A DNA stretch of 64,000 nt. Source: Acinetobacter tianfuensis. Its GTDB lineage: Bacteria; Pseudomonadota; Gammaproteobacteria; Pseudomonadales; Moraxellaceae. Below the pieces are notes generated by a model. It ran no database searches. It was not told the origin of the DNA and worked only from the letters and a program-made list of their open reading frames with translations. Both the position numbers and the translations under genes were made by a program. The DNA is taken from contig NZ_RAXV01000001.1 of the NCBI RefSeq assembly GCF_003611465.1, positions 186,001 through 250,000 on the forward strand. Reading direction: 5' to 3'. Each line of letters begins with the position of its first letter. Position 1 is the first letter of the stretch. Positions 46,236 through 55,555 of this stretch are shown piece by piece.

Positions 46236-47651
46236 ATGCCACGTAAGAAAGAGGTCGTTAGTGGGAATTTCGTGAAATACGATGCGGTAGTTCTCGGTTC
46301 AGGCCCTGCGGGTGAAGGCGCTGCAATGAAGCTGGCAAAATCCGGCAAGCGCGTAGCAATTGTGGATATGCGTGAACAGCTTGGCGGTAACTGTACGCAT
46401 GTGGGCACAATTCCAAGTAAAGCATTGCGTCAAACGGTATCGAGCATTATCCGCTACCAGCGTGACCCAATGTTCCAAAAAGTGGGTGAATGGAAACAGT
46501 TCACCATGAAGCAAGTGCTTCGCAATGCGCATAAAGTGATTCAGCTGCAAGTAGATACGCATTCACGTTTTTATGACCGCAACAAAATTGATATCTATCA
46601 TGGCCGCGCTTATGTACAAGACAAAAATACAGTCTTGGTATTCAGTGCAGACGGTATGACTGAAACATTAGTGTTTCAGCAGTTAGTCATTGCAACAGGT
46701 TCGCGTCCATACCGTCCTGAAATTTTAGATTTTAATCATCCGCGTGTATTTGATTCAGACAAAATTTTGGATCTGGATTTCTCAATTAAGAAAATCATTA
46801 TTTATGGCGCGGGTGTGATCGGCTGTGAATATGCATCTATTTTCATTGGTTTAGACCATAAAGTTGATTTGATCAACACGCAGCATAAGCTTCTTAGCTA
46901 TTTGGATGATGAAATTTCTGACGCGCTGTCTTATCACTTGCGAGAACAAGGGGTATTGATTCGCCATAACGAGCAAATTGATTTCTTAGAAACTTTTGAT
47001 GATCATGTTGTGATGCATACGCAAAGCGGCAAGAAAATTAAAGCGGATGCGATTTTGTGGTGTAATGGCCGCTCAGGCAACACAGATGGCTTAGGCTTAG
47101 AAAATGTAGGCTTGAAACCAAACAGCCGCGGTCAATTGACGGTGAATGAACAATACCAGACAGAAGTAGACAATATCTATGCTGCCGGTGACGTGATTGG
47201 CTGGCCATCCCTTGCTTCAGCTGCCTATGACCAAGGGCGTAATGCTGGCGGCAATATGAGCGGTGAAGAAGGCTTAAAACCTGTAACGTCTATTCCTACA
47301 GGTATTTATACAATTCCGGAAATTTCGTCGATTGGTAAGACTGAACAGCAGCTGACTGAAGAAAAAATTCCGTATGAAGTGGGTCAGGCATCTTTCCGTT
47401 ACTTAGCGCGCGCGCAGATTACAGGTGATACGGTAGGTGAATTGAAAATTTTATTCCACCGTGAAACTCTAGAAGTTTTGGGCGTACATTGCTTTGGTAA
47501 TAATGCGGCTGAGATTATTCATATTGGTCAAGCAGTGATGAATAGCCCGAACAATACGATTAAGTATTTTGTGGAAACAACATTCAACTATCCAACTATG
47601 GCGGAAGCTTACCGCGTGGCGACGTTGAATGGTATGAACCGTTTGTTCTAA
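46236..47651 (+). CDS. sthA: Soluble pyridine nucleotide transhydrogenase
   Basis: The 471-residue FAD protein equilibrates NADH and NADPH. The FAD-binding motif is [17 protein letters not shown], the NAD(P)-binding one [15 protein letters not shown], and the second FAD site [22 protein letters not shown]. The disulfide motif of related reductases reads [14 protein letters not shown], with only one Cys, as normal for SthA. An AAGGAG ribosome site precedes the ATG. Confidence 0.95.
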   Translation: MPRKKEVVSGNFVKYDAVVLGSGPAGEGAAMKLAKSGKRVAIVDMREQLGGNCTHVGTIPSKALRQTVSSIIRYQRDPMFQKVGEWKQFTMKQVLRNAHKVIQLQVDTHSRFYDRNKIDIYHGRAYVQDKNTVLVFSADGMTETLVFQQLVIATGSRPYRPEILDFNHPRVFDSDKILDLDFSIKKIIIYGAGVIGCEYASIFIGLDHKVDLINTQHKLLSYLDDEISDALSYHLREQGVLIRHNEQIDFLETFDDHVVMHTQSGKKIKADAILWCNGRSGNTDGLGLENVGLKPNSRGQLTVNEQYQTEVDNIYAAGDVIGWPSLASAAYDQGRNAGGNMSGEEGLKPVTSIPTGIYTIPEISSIGKTEQQLTEEKIPYEVGQASFRYLARAQITGDTVGELKILFHRETLEVLGVHCFGNNAAEIIHIGQAVMNSPNNTIKYFVETTFNYPTMAEAYRVATLNGMNRLF

Positions 47652-47670
47652 GTTTTAAAAATGCTTAGAT

Positions 47671-47705
47671 AAAAAACCTGCAGGCTAAGGCTTGCAGGTT
47701 TTTTA
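47671..47705 (+). terminator. Terminator of sthA
   Basis: AAAAAACCTGCA / TGCAGGTTTTTT hairpin, 20 bp after the stop. Confidence 0.88.
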
Positions 47706-47819
47706 TTGCCAATTTTTTATTGTATCTGGAAAGCTTAAACTTAAATGCTAAGCTAAGGTTCTTGATTATGCTGGGGTTCTTAAAATTTTTCAGCTGGATG
47801 GATGTGGCTAATGGGCTCA

Positions 47820-49073
47820 TTAGTTTAATGCGTGAAGCAAAGAGTAGTAAGCAGCGCCGCTGGCAATCAGGCTCAACCAAACAGGCAATTTGCTTTTTAA
47901 TAACAAGATAACCGCTGCGGTAAATAGCCAATCCAGCCACTGCACAATGTATTTTTCTCCCATTTGAACAATCAGGCAGAGCAGTAAGCCTGTAACCGCA
48001 GCATTAATCGTACTGACTGCTTTAAACAGTAATTGGCTTTGCATAAGCTTAGCCCAATAGGGCAGCAGCCCATACAGGAGCAGGAATGACGGCAAAAATA
48101 TGGCAATAGCAGAAATGGCTGCATTTAATGTAAGTGAGGGTGTCATAGGCAATAGAGCGCCAATATAACTGGCAAAACTAAAAAGCGGACCTGGCATGAG
48201 CTGAGCAAATGCATAGCCTGCATTAAAGCTTGCGCCAGAAAGCATGCCGTTTGAGACAAAGTCCTGATGAAGAAATGGCAGAATAATATGACCTCCGCCA
48301 AATACTAAAGAAGAGGTACGGTAAAAGCTTTCTACAGCATATAAAAGCGGGCTGCTTTCAGTGTCAAATAATGCAAAATATAAAAATGGCAGGGCAAAAA
48401 GGATGAGCCATATAAAAGCCCAGCGTGTATGGTTACTTTTTTGCAATGCTGCTGGATTTTCAGGGGATTTATATTGAGTATTTTTTTCTTGATCTAAAGC
48501 AGGTTTTTTTGAAAAGAATAGTCCGCACAAGGCAGCAAGTACAATGACTAAAATTTGATTGATCGGCAGCTGCACAATGTAAACAAACAAGGCCGCAGCG
48601 AGCATTAGGGCATAATGGCCAATATTTTGGCAGAAGCTCTGCATCATTTGCCAAAAAGCCCATGCTGCAACAGACAGTACCAGCAACTGTATTACATGGA
48701 AAAAAGCAGGATCTAAGGCGTCAAATACCTGAATGCCTAAAACAGCAGTTAAAGTCATCAGCAATACAGATGGCAATGTAAAGCCTAACCATGCTGCTGC
48801 GCCTCCCCAATATCCCTTGAGTGTATAACCAATGCTTATGCCTAGCTGGCTGCTGCTTGGGCCAGGCAATACTTGGGCTAAAGACAGCAAATATGCATAT
48901 TGCTGTTCACTTAACCATTTTTTGTGCTGTACAAAGTATTGATAAAAAATGACTAAATGAGCAGCAGGTCCGCCAAAAGCAGTGCAGCCCAGCTGAAAAA
49001 ATATGATAAATAGATGAAGCAGACTTAGTTCATGCCCTGCAGTATTTGGCTGTTGTGAGGGTAAGTCGTGCAT
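47820..49073 (-). CDS. chrA: Chromate transporter, long-chain CHR type
   Basis: The 417-residue inner-membrane protein contains two CHR domains in tandem. The first has FGGPAAHLVIFYQYFV and PGPSSSQLGISIGYTLKG, the second FGGGHIILPFLHQDFV and LMPGPLFSFASYIGALL. This double form is the LCHR group, which expels chromate using the membrane potential. It appears to be monocistronic, and no chrB-type regulator is next to it. Chromate as the true substrate is by family. Confidence 0.9.
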   Translation of the reverse strand: MHDLPSQQPNTAGHELSLLHLFIIFFQLGCTAFGGPAAHLVIFYQYFVQHKKWLSEQQYAYLLSLAQVLPGPSSSQLGISIGYTLKGYWGGAAAWLGFTLPSVLLMTLTAVLGIQVFDALDPAFFHVIQLLVLSVAAWAFWQMMQSFCQNIGHYALMLAAALFVYIVQLPINQILVIVLAALCGLFFSKKPALDQEKNTQYKSPENPAALQKSNHTRWAFIWLILFALPFLYFALFDTESSPLLYAVESFYRTSSLVFGGGHIILPFLHQDFVSNGMLSGASFNAGYAFAQLMPGPLFSFASYIGALLPMTPSLTLNAAISAIAIFLPSFLLLYGLLPYWAKLMQSQLLFKAVSTINAAVTGLLLCLIVQMGEKYIVQWLDWLFTAAVILLLKSKLPVWLSLIASGAAYYSLLHALN

Positions 49074-49559
49074 AGTAAAAACTGCTATTGAATACTGAAA
49101 TGAGGAGCTTAGGTTTAAATATGGATGAATTAGATTTTTTTATTCTAGCTGTAAAATGTTTCAGCTCAATGACATATTTGGGTGTGAAATTGTCAGTTGG
49201 CGCTTTGAATAAGCATATTTATAACGTACACGCTTAAGAGCTGGGTATGATGATATTGTTATAATTTTACATGGTGCTGATTTGCGTAAGGATGCTTTTG
49301 TGGTTTTCAAATACTTTTTACAGTATGTGATTTAGAAGGGGTGGCCTCCTGTTAAGCTGAAAGGTCTGGAAAACAAGGAAATCAGCTAAGTTTTTGTTTT
49401 ATTTTTTTTTATAAGTGTGTGATTCGATTTCTTTGGGCTGATTTGGCGTGTTTAAGCATAAAACCTACTGGAAACTGTCAAAGTTTTGACACTCTTCAGC
49501 TATATTTTATGTGAATGACAGTATTGAAAAGCCAATTTAACCGTATTGCATCAACAACG
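49074..49559. other. Gap between chrA and the MFS unit
   Basis: About 490 bp, AT-rich. A 27-codon frame at 49515 lacks a ribosome site. It should include the chrA promoter; no gene is supported. Confidence 0.5.
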
Positions 49560-49694
49560 TTAGTGGGCGCAAAAAGCCTGCTGAAAATCATTAAATAATG
49601 CAGGGGTTTGCATCCATAAGACGGCAGACAGTAACAGCAGCATAGAAATACCGAATGCTATGGAAAATTTAAGCCAAAACATAGAATTATTCAT
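49560..49694 (-). CDS. 44-residue single-span membrane protein overlapping the MFS stop
   Basis: A short frame whose ATG (49692-49694) overlaps the end of the MFS gene by 8 bp, placing the MFS TAA inside its second and third codons, an arrangement suited to translational coupling. The product begins MNNSMFWLKF and has one clear membrane helix (SIAFGISMLLLLSAVLWM), then a short polar tail ending in Cys-Ala-His. A weak hairpin (CCTGC/GCAGG then T-run) overlaps its end, so an untranslated MFS trailer is the alternative. Confidence 0.5.
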   Translation of the reverse strand: MNNSMFWLKFSIAFGISMLLLLSAVLWMQTPALFNDFQQAFCAH

Positions 49695-50910
49695 TGACTA
49701 CGTTATCCTCATTTACCCAGAAATGTACCAGTACGCCCAATACGCTCAAGGCAATAGATACGCCCCAAATGATATTGTAGTTGCCAGTCATATCGTGGTT
49801 AACACCGCCCAGCCATCCGCCAAAGAATGACCCAATTTGATGGGTAAAGAACACAATGCCGCTGAGCATCGTTAAATACTTTACACCAAACATATTTGCC
49901 ACAATGCCGTTAGTGAGCGGAACAGTAGAAAGCCATAATAACCCCATACTGATCCCAAAAGCGTAAATTGTCCATGTGCTTAAAGGCAGCATAAGGAAAG
50001 CAATAATAGCAATGCCGCGTAAACCGTACAGCAGCATCAACAAGTGAGGTTTAGAGTATTTTCCGCCCAGCCAGCCAGCGCCGTAGGTGCCAATAATATT
50101 AAATAGGCCGACAAGCGCTAGAAAAATTGTTCCAGTGGTTGCATTAAAGCCATGGTCAATGAGATAACCCGGCAAATGGATGCCGATAAAGACAACTTGG
50201 AAGCCGCAAACTAAAAAGCCTAGGGCTAAAAACCAAAAGGGTTTATGGTTTTTCACAATCACTAAAATTTGTTTAAAACTTAAACTTGGCGCATTTGAAG
50301 CTGTTTTAGCATTAGGGTTGATATACATCGGCGCTTTTAGCATCCAAGCTAAAGGCACAATCAGTGCGACTAAAATGGCGCTGACAATTAATGCTGCAGA
50401 CCAGCCGATATTTTGCAGCAGCAGCAAGGTCGACGGCAGCATAATAAATTGGCCGAATGAACCTGCTGCGCTGGCAATACCCATGGCAAGGCTGCGTTTT
50501 TCAGGATGCGCTGCACGGCCAACAGCAGAAAGCAAGACAGGAAAGGACGTAGCAGAAAGAGCAAGGCCTAAGATTAAGCCAACGCTTAAATTAAGCAATA
50601 ATCCTGTAGAACTGAAGGCCATAAGCAGCAGGCCAATAGTATATAAAACGCCGCCAACAGCAACGACAACTTTACTGCCGTACTTATCTGCAAAAGCGCC
50701 TGTAATCGGCTGTACAGCGCCCCAGATTAGGTTTTGCATGGCAATTGCAAGGCTGAATACATTGTGCCCCCAGCCAAACTCATGACTCATGGGTACTAAA
50801 TACAGGCCAAATGCATGACGGACACCCAGTGATAGCGCCAAAATAATAGCGCTTCCAATTAACATATAAATCAGAGGTTTGGAGAAGCGGGTATCTGTCA
50901 TAAGTGTCAT
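49687..50910 (-). CDS. MFS transporter
   Basis: The 407-residue protein has 12 predicted membrane helices and the MFS loop-2/3 motif GAFADKYGSKVVVAVGG. The early HAFGLYLVPMSHEFGWG and later GWLGGKYSKPHLLMLLY resemble the oxalate:formate-antiporter/monocarboxylate-like group. The start is the ATG at 50910, with weak ribosome-site support; an ATG three codons later is possible. The substrate is unknown, probably an organic anion. A 44-codon frame overlaps its stop. Confidence 0.85.
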   Translation of the reverse strand: MTLMTDTRFSKPLIYMLIGSAIILALSLGVRHAFGLYLVPMSHEFGWGHNVFSLAIAMQNLIWGAVQPITGAFADKYGSKVVVAVGGVLYTIGLLLMAFSSTGLLLNLSVGLILGLALSATSFPVLLSAVGRAAHPEKRSLAMGIASAAGSFGQFIMLPSTLLLLQNIGWSAALIVSAILVALIVPLAWMLKAPMYINPNAKTASNAPSLSFKQILVIVKNHKPFWFLALGFLVCGFQVVFIGIHLPGYLIDHGFNATTGTIFLALVGLFNIIGTYGAGWLGGKYSKPHLLMLLYGLRGIAIIAFLMLPLSTWTIYAFGISMGLLWLSTVPLTNGIVANMFGVKYLTMLSGIVFFTHQIGSFFGGWLGGVNHDMTGNYNIIWGVSIALSVLGVLVHFWVNEDNVVNE

Positions 50911-51025
50911 ACTGCGAGAAATTTACAGTTATTTTAAGTCAAGCCGCTGCTGAATACGATTAATAAAATTTCACCTAACGATAAAATTAAGTTATGTAAC
51001 AGCAATCATAAATTTAATAAAAATA

Positions 51026-51053
51026 AAAAAAGACAGCAGGTGCTGTCTTTTTT
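51026..51053 (-). terminator. Terminator of the OmpW-family gene
   Basis: AAAAAAGACAGCA / TGCTGTCTTTTTT. Confidence 0.88.
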
Positions 51054-51070
51054 AAAGAATCATTTGAATA

Positions 51071-52153
51071 TTAGAAGCGGTAACCGACACCTGCATACGC
51101 TAGAATTGGGTTGATCTCAATATCTGCTTTAGAGCGGATCAGTTCACCATGCGTAGCATCTGTGACCGTAATGGTCGTGTCATTGCTTAGGTGAGCATAG
51201 GAAACTGAACCGACAGCAAACCATTTGTCATTAAAGTCATAAGTGAAGCCGGCAGTTACAACTGGAGCAAATGCATCAGATGCTTCTAAGTCCACTTGAG
51301 GATTCGCTTTACTCTTTTTACCCTCTAGCGCAGCGCCTGCATTGCCTTCTTTAATGTTGGCAATCATGTGGCCTGCAGCAATCAAATCCTGTTCAATGCG
51401 CGGATTCATCTCAAGCTCATTGAAATAAGCATACATCATGCCTATACCCACATAAGGGCGGAATTTATTTACTCCAGTTTTGCCAAAGTGATATTGGAAC
51501 TCAAAAGCCGGTGTCCATGCGCGTGCAGAAGCGGCAGCGCCATGAGCGCCTAAGTCTGTAATTTCAATATCATTTTTTAAATCAATATTTAAAAACTCTA
51601 GCGGAAGTTTACCAATTTGCGGTGTCGCAATTGCGGCAAAAGGCGCATAAATTTTACCTGAGCCATTTAAGTCTACTTTTGGCGGAATACCAGCTTTCAT
51701 TTCAAATGAAATGTTATCTGTAAAAAAGTAGTTGGTCATAATGCCCAGTGTAGTGACATTATCCGCTTCTAAGCCTGTACCGGGGTTGTCCCAGCTTTCT
51801 AGACCAGATATGGAAGATGAACCGCTGAGGCCAGAACCTAATGTGCCGCCAGTAAAAATACCTGCAAGCTTAAGCGCAGCGGCCAAAGCACCTTGCTGCT
51901 TTTTGTCATTTAAATTATTTAGAACGGTATCAACTTGAATGTCGCCATTTTTAGCAACCTCGCCATTCTTTACAGCAGTATTCACTTTAAATGGTTGTGC
52001 TTTCCCTTGAGGCATAACATGCAATGCGCCTACAGAAATAGAGAAGCGTTTAAAACCATCCCCGTCCTTTAGGCTGAAATAAGGTGAATCAGCATGACTA
52101 AGTACAGGTAAAGCAGCAACAGATGCTGCTACGCAGAGTAAAGTTTTTTTCAT
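51071..52153 (-). CDS. OmpW family outer-membrane protein, enlarged
   Basis: The 360-residue protein has a signal peptide (KKTLLCVAASVAALPVLSHA) and OmpW features: RFSISVGALHVMPQ at the first strand, FTDNISFEMKAGIPP, FEFQYHFG, FRPYVGIGMMYAYF and a terminal YAGVGYRF ending in Phe. OmpW is usually about 210 residues, so around 150 are extra. They lie mainly between strand 1 and the NYFFTDNIS region (a Gly/Ser/Leu-rich segment) and in loops further on. It is an eight-stranded barrel with a small hydrophobic channel by family. Confidence 0.85.
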   Translation of the reverse strand: MKKTLLCVAASVAALPVLSHADSPYFSLKDGDGFKRFSISVGALHVMPQGKAQPFKVNTAVKNGEVAKNGDIQVDTVLNNLNDKKQQGALAAALKLAGIFTGGTLGSGLSGSSSISGLESWDNPGTGLEADNVTTLGIMTNYFFTDNISFEMKAGIPPKVDLNGSGKIYAPFAAIATPQIGKLPLEFLNIDLKNDIEITDLGAHGAAASARAWTPAFEFQYHFGKTGVNKFRPYVGIGMMYAYFNELEMNPRIEQDLIAAGHMIANIKEGNAGAALEGKKSKANPQVDLEASDAFAPVVTAGFTYDFNDKWFAVGSVSYAHLSNDTTITVTDATHGELIRSKADIEINPILAYAGVGYRF

Positions 52154-52703
52154 TTTGGGGACTCCATGTCCGAATGTAGCTAATAATTTTTCTAGGCTGT
52201 CATTATGGAAATTAAACTGCTTAATGATTGTTCATAAAAACAATGTATTAAGTAGTGCTCATGTTAATTTTATAAAGTTTTGTATTATTTAAATGTTGTT
52301 ATGTGGGTATTTATGTAACCTTTTTAACAAGGGTTTTACATTTAAATGTTATTGGGTAAATATTGTTCATTTTTCTGTATTTAGTCAAGTTTACTTTTTA
52401 TTTCTGTCTGATTTTGCGCTTAATTGGTGCGCCGTATTAAAAGCATTTGGCAAAATGATGCAGTTTAAAATGCGGGAATGGATCTCATTTTATGAAATTT
52501 CTGCACACATTTGGAAGAGGTGTGCCGTGTTTAATATTCGACTATGTGACCGTTTGGACTCGCAGGTGTCGGGCGGCATCGATTTACGCTGTAAGGGCTG
52601 AGTTTGGATGGAAATTTAGATCGTTTTGGCGGGATGATGAAAGATTTTCGCAAGCAGTTGGATTTTTTTGTACAATAGGCGCAGAAATTATTGAGTGAAT
52701 CAC
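52154..52703. other. Gap upstream of the OmpW-family gene
   Basis: About 550 bp. It begins AT-rich and includes the OmpW promoter region. A 102-codon frame at 52293 has an erratic composition and no ribosome site, so it is not called. Confidence 0.5.
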
Positions 52704-52883
52704 ATGAGCACCCAGACTCCTCCCAAGAAAAAGGCTTTGGTTCAGCTGCCTTTTCCAATGAAAAAAGCAGATGAAAATGCTGCAGATGAAGTATTGGAAG
52801 ATTTGCGTCCAAAACCGCAGCGCTATGCAGACCGCACGTGGATGCCGCCTCGCGGTACACGCCGCTCAATGGGCAAGCGTTAA
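52704..52883 (+). CDS. Small basic protein, unknown function
   Basis: A 59-residue product starting at the ATG at 52704 (MSTQTPPKKKAL). It is rich in Lys, Arg and Pro (FPMKKADENAADEVLEDL, PRGTRRSMGKR) and looks largely disordered. A GTG three codons upstream is the other possible start. A strong terminator follows immediately. Confidence 0.6.
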   Translation: MSTQTPPKKKALVQLPFPMKKADENAADEVLEDLRPKPQRYADRTWMPPRGTRRSMGKR

Positions 52884-52916
52884 TAAAAAAACCTGCATTT
52901 TTGCAGGTTTTTTTAT
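52884..52916. terminator. Bidirectional terminator
   Basis: AAAAAAACCTGCA / TGCAGGTTTTTTT with a 3-nt loop. Confidence 0.88.
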
Positions 52917-52917
52917 G

Positions 52918-54348
52918 TCATTGCTGCGCTGCGTAATATGCTCTTTTCTGATGATACATAACCGCATCGGCGCGTTTTAAGGTGTCTTCCAGCCGCTCGT
53001 TCGGCTGGGAGCAGGCATGACCAATAGACAGGCTGATGGGGTGCGCAGCATGAAATTGGTTATCGATCAGCATGAGTTCATTTAGGCTATGCAGGCAATT
53101 GTTCAGTGAAGTGAGGTCAGCATTTGGCAGCAGGATGACAAATTCATATCCGCCAATTCTTGACGCGCTGTATTGAGTATTTTTAATCAGCTGCTCTAAA
53201 ACATGCCCCATACGTCGCAGCAATTCATCACCTGCATCATGGCCAAATTGGTCATTGATATTTTTCAGGCCATTTAAGTCAATAAAAATACAGGAAACTG
53301 GGCGCTGCATGCTGCGTTCTAAGCGGTTGACTTCATCGATATAAAAAATACGGTTATACAGTTTGGTCAGCGCATCATGCTTGCCTAAATATTCCAAATA
53401 ATTTTCTGCTTTTTTACGCGCAGTAATATCGACTAATGCGACTTGAACCGTATCCCATGTTTGTTCCGCACCGGGGAAAACCGTAAATTGAAGCAAAACA
53501 TGGCGGATACTGCCATCTAAAGCATAATTCACCGCCTCATGCTGATGGCGGGTTTTGCCTTCCCATAAGTCCAGCAGCTGCTGACGGAAGGTTTGTGACA
53601 TTTCATTGCTGAAAATTTTATGCGTATTTTTCAGCAAGATTGACTTATCTGCTGCGCCAAACAAATCAAGGGTTGCCTGGTTCACATCGATAATCACAAT
53701 GTCTTTAATGCATTGCTGGATAAAGTCTGGATGCACGTCTAAAAAAGTATTGAAATCTTCAATGCCGATCGCGCGCAGCTGATCCAGCCGTTTTTTAATG
53801 CTGCTGAAATCCTCTACCCATAAAGAGGTAGGCGAATATACGAAACGCGCTTCCGCCAGCATGCGGTTTTTTTCTTCCAGACGGCGCGCATTTTGAAAAG
53901 GCGTAATATTTTCTGTCGTAATCAGCACTTGTGACCAATCATGCAGATACTCAGGCAATATTGCACATCGCAGCTGTATATCCAGCCGTTCACCGGAAAG
54001 TGTATAGTTGACGGCAGTGTTGGTAAATTGTGTCCTGCCTTCCCATAAATGCACCAATTCTTCAACATGCGTATGAAGCATGTCTTCACGGAAGATATGT
54101 TTCAAGTTCTCTCTAAGTTCTTCTAGGTTAGAGGCTTCATATAGTTTCAGTGTTTGCGGGTTAACTTGTAAGATATTGATCTTTCTTGCGCTTTGCTCTA
54201 CTTCTAAAGGGTTATTTTGCAGATACTCACGTAAATCCTGTATGCCTTGCGCACGCCAGCTTTGCAGCTGCAGTTTAACAGCGCTGAAGTCTTCTAGCCA
54301 AAGCGGGATAGGGGACATATTAAAAACAGGATTGTCTAGCTGAATCAT
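52918..54348 (-). CDS. Tandem-PAS, GGDEF-fold protein with GGYEF signature
   Basis: The 476-residue protein has two similar PAS-like halves (about residues 10-150 and 168-310). Each opens with a W(L/V)EDFS motif, contains LW EGRTQ/LWEGKTR (LxxLWEGxTx) and AVNY, and ends in a hydrophobic strand, so they look like an internal duplication. A C-terminal GGDEF fold (about residues 325-470) has LTKLYNRI and CIFIDLNGLKNIND, but the signature reads RIGGYEF (residues 399-403). Tyr401 replaces the usual catalytic Asp/Glu, so cyclase activity is doubtful; a sensor role is possible. Confidence 0.85.
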   Translation of the reverse strand: MIQLDNPVFNMSPIPLWLEDFSAVKLQLQSWRAQGIQDLREYLQNNPLEVEQSARKINILQVNPQTLKLYEASNLEELRENLKHIFREDMLHTHVEELVHLWEGRTQFTNTAVNYTLSGERLDIQLRCAILPEYLHDWSQVLITTENITPFQNARRLEEKNRMLAEARFVYSPTSLWVEDFSSIKKRLDQLRAIGIEDFNTFLDVHPDFIQQCIKDIVIIDVNQATLDLFGAADKSILLKNTHKIFSNEMSQTFRQQLLDLWEGKTRHQHEAVNYALDGSIRHVLLQFTVFPGAEQTWDTVQVALVDITARKKAENYLEYLGKHDALTKLYNRIFYIDEVNRLERSMQRPVSCIFIDLNGLKNINDQFGHDAGDELLRRMGHVLEQLIKNTQYSASRIGGYEFVILLPNADLTSLNNCLHSLNELMLIDNQFHAAHPISLSIGHACSQPNERLEDTLKRADAVMYHQKRAYYAAQQ

Positions 54349-54442
54349 GATCTATTCTCGGGAGAGTATATATTTCACATGCAGATGCGAAATGCTCTTA
54401 TATTTATAAAGTGTGCTGCATTTCACAAAATAACTGAAAAAA

Positions 54443-54476
54443 ATAAAAAAAGCCAATCTTTGCAGACTGGCTTTTT
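54443..54476 (-). terminator. Terminator after the A1S_2505-type gene
   Basis: AAAAAGCCAATCT / AGACTGGCTTTTT with a mismatch, just after the stop. Confidence 0.8.
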
Positions 54477-54482
54477 GAGCAT

Positions 54483-55262
54483 TTATTTTTTGGCTTTATT
54501 GGCGGGTTTTGGGGGCTGAATTTCGCGGTTGCCCAGCCAGACATCGGCAAAATCTTTTTCATTAATGCCGTATAGCTCAAGCAGCGCTAAAATTACACCG
54601 CCAAAAATCATTGGGCCTTCTGAGTTATTTTGGAATTCAAAAATTTTGCCGTTTAGATTATGCAAAATATCTGCAACTTCAAACTCACGGTCACGGCCAT
54701 TGCTGTCAGTTGGATACATTTGTGTATTCAGCACAATTTTTGCAAGGCTTTTTTCATTTTCAGACAGGGCCAGGACATCAATCAGCTCATCTGTCACTGG
54801 TGTGAAAATAACAGAGTCTCGGTAAATCGTATGAAGCAGTTTTTGAGTCAGTTTTGGCAGCGGCTTTTCCACAAAAGGCCGAAAAGAGGCAGGAAAAATA
54901 ACATTGTGGGAAATACCTTTAAACATCGGGGCGATTTCTTCAACTTTGTAGCCTGCAACGCCGCAGCCAATAGAGGTTAAAAAGTATTGCTGCTTTGGAT
55001 GATTTTTTGTATAAATTTTAAAGTCATCGACATAGTGCTGAATTTGCGACAGCGGCATCTGCTGCAAGTGTTCATTCATGGTTGGTATGGCAAAACTTTG
55101 ACCTGACCAGCCGCGTCCAACACCTTTAAGTGCGCCAAAGTGCTCCATTGCGGTACGGGCAGCGCCGCCAGCATGCGTGCCAGCCATGTTGCTGCCAAAT
55201 ACAAAGACAGTATCTTCCGGTAAGGCTTTGATTATGCTTTCGTCATGGTAATGATAAGTCAT
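54483..55262 (-). CDS. A1S_2505-type (phage non-structural-like) protein with C-terminal extension
   Basis: The 259-residue protein's first ~150 residues match the A1S_2505 family: DTVFVFGSNMAGTHAGGAARTA, the GRGWSGQSFAIPT stretch and YFLTSIGCGVAGYKVEEIAPMF. This looks like a macro-domain-like fold, of unknown role. The remaining ~105 residues (from about residue 155) form a separate helical domain not recognised elsewhere. Both the name and likely transfer history point to phage. It is monocistronic, between a terminator and the uvrB promoter region. Confidence 0.72.
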   Translation of the reverse strand: MTYHYHDESIIKALPEDTVFVFGSNMAGTHAGGAARTAMEHFGALKGVGRGWSGQSFAIPTMNEHLQQMPLSQIQHYVDDFKIYTKNHPKQQYFLTSIGCGVAGYKVEEIAPMFKGISHNVIFPASFRPFVEKPLPKLTQKLLHTIYRDSVIFTPVTDELIDVLALSENEKSLAKIVLNTQMYPTDSNGRDREFEVADILHNLNGKIFEFQNNSEGPMIFGGVILALLELYGINEKDFADVWLGNREIQPPKPANKAKK

Positions 55263-55555
55263 GCTGATTCACTTGAACTTAGAGTTATTATCCATGGTGC
55301 AATTGCTGGAGCGCTGGGTCAAGTCATGTGCATATTTATTTTTCTGATTTAAAGCGCATTTTTATCCATCATTTTATAAATAGCCTGAAATCAGCGGGCT
55401 GCAAGCGGGTGTAGTGAAGTCATGAGGCTGATGAAAGATTGCGCTGCGTCATAAAGCGGCTGCCAGATTAAAACAAATGCAGATTAAGCATTGTATCGCT
55501 TTCATTTGCCCTCATAATTGAACATGAAATTTATAGCGTGAAATAGCCGAATATT

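Noticed and set aside
46236..47651. Missing second redox Cys in SthA as damage
   Set aside because: SthA enzymes normally lack the second Cys of the reductase disulfide, so this is expected.
49515..49598. 27-codon frame on the plus strand opposite the small MFS-linked ORF
   Set aside because: No ribosome site and no hydrophobic or domain signature; the minus-strand frame explains the interval better.
52293..52601. Frame of 102 codons in the gap before the OmpW-family gene
   Set aside because: No ribosome site, no recognisable family and an erratic composition; more likely untranslated.
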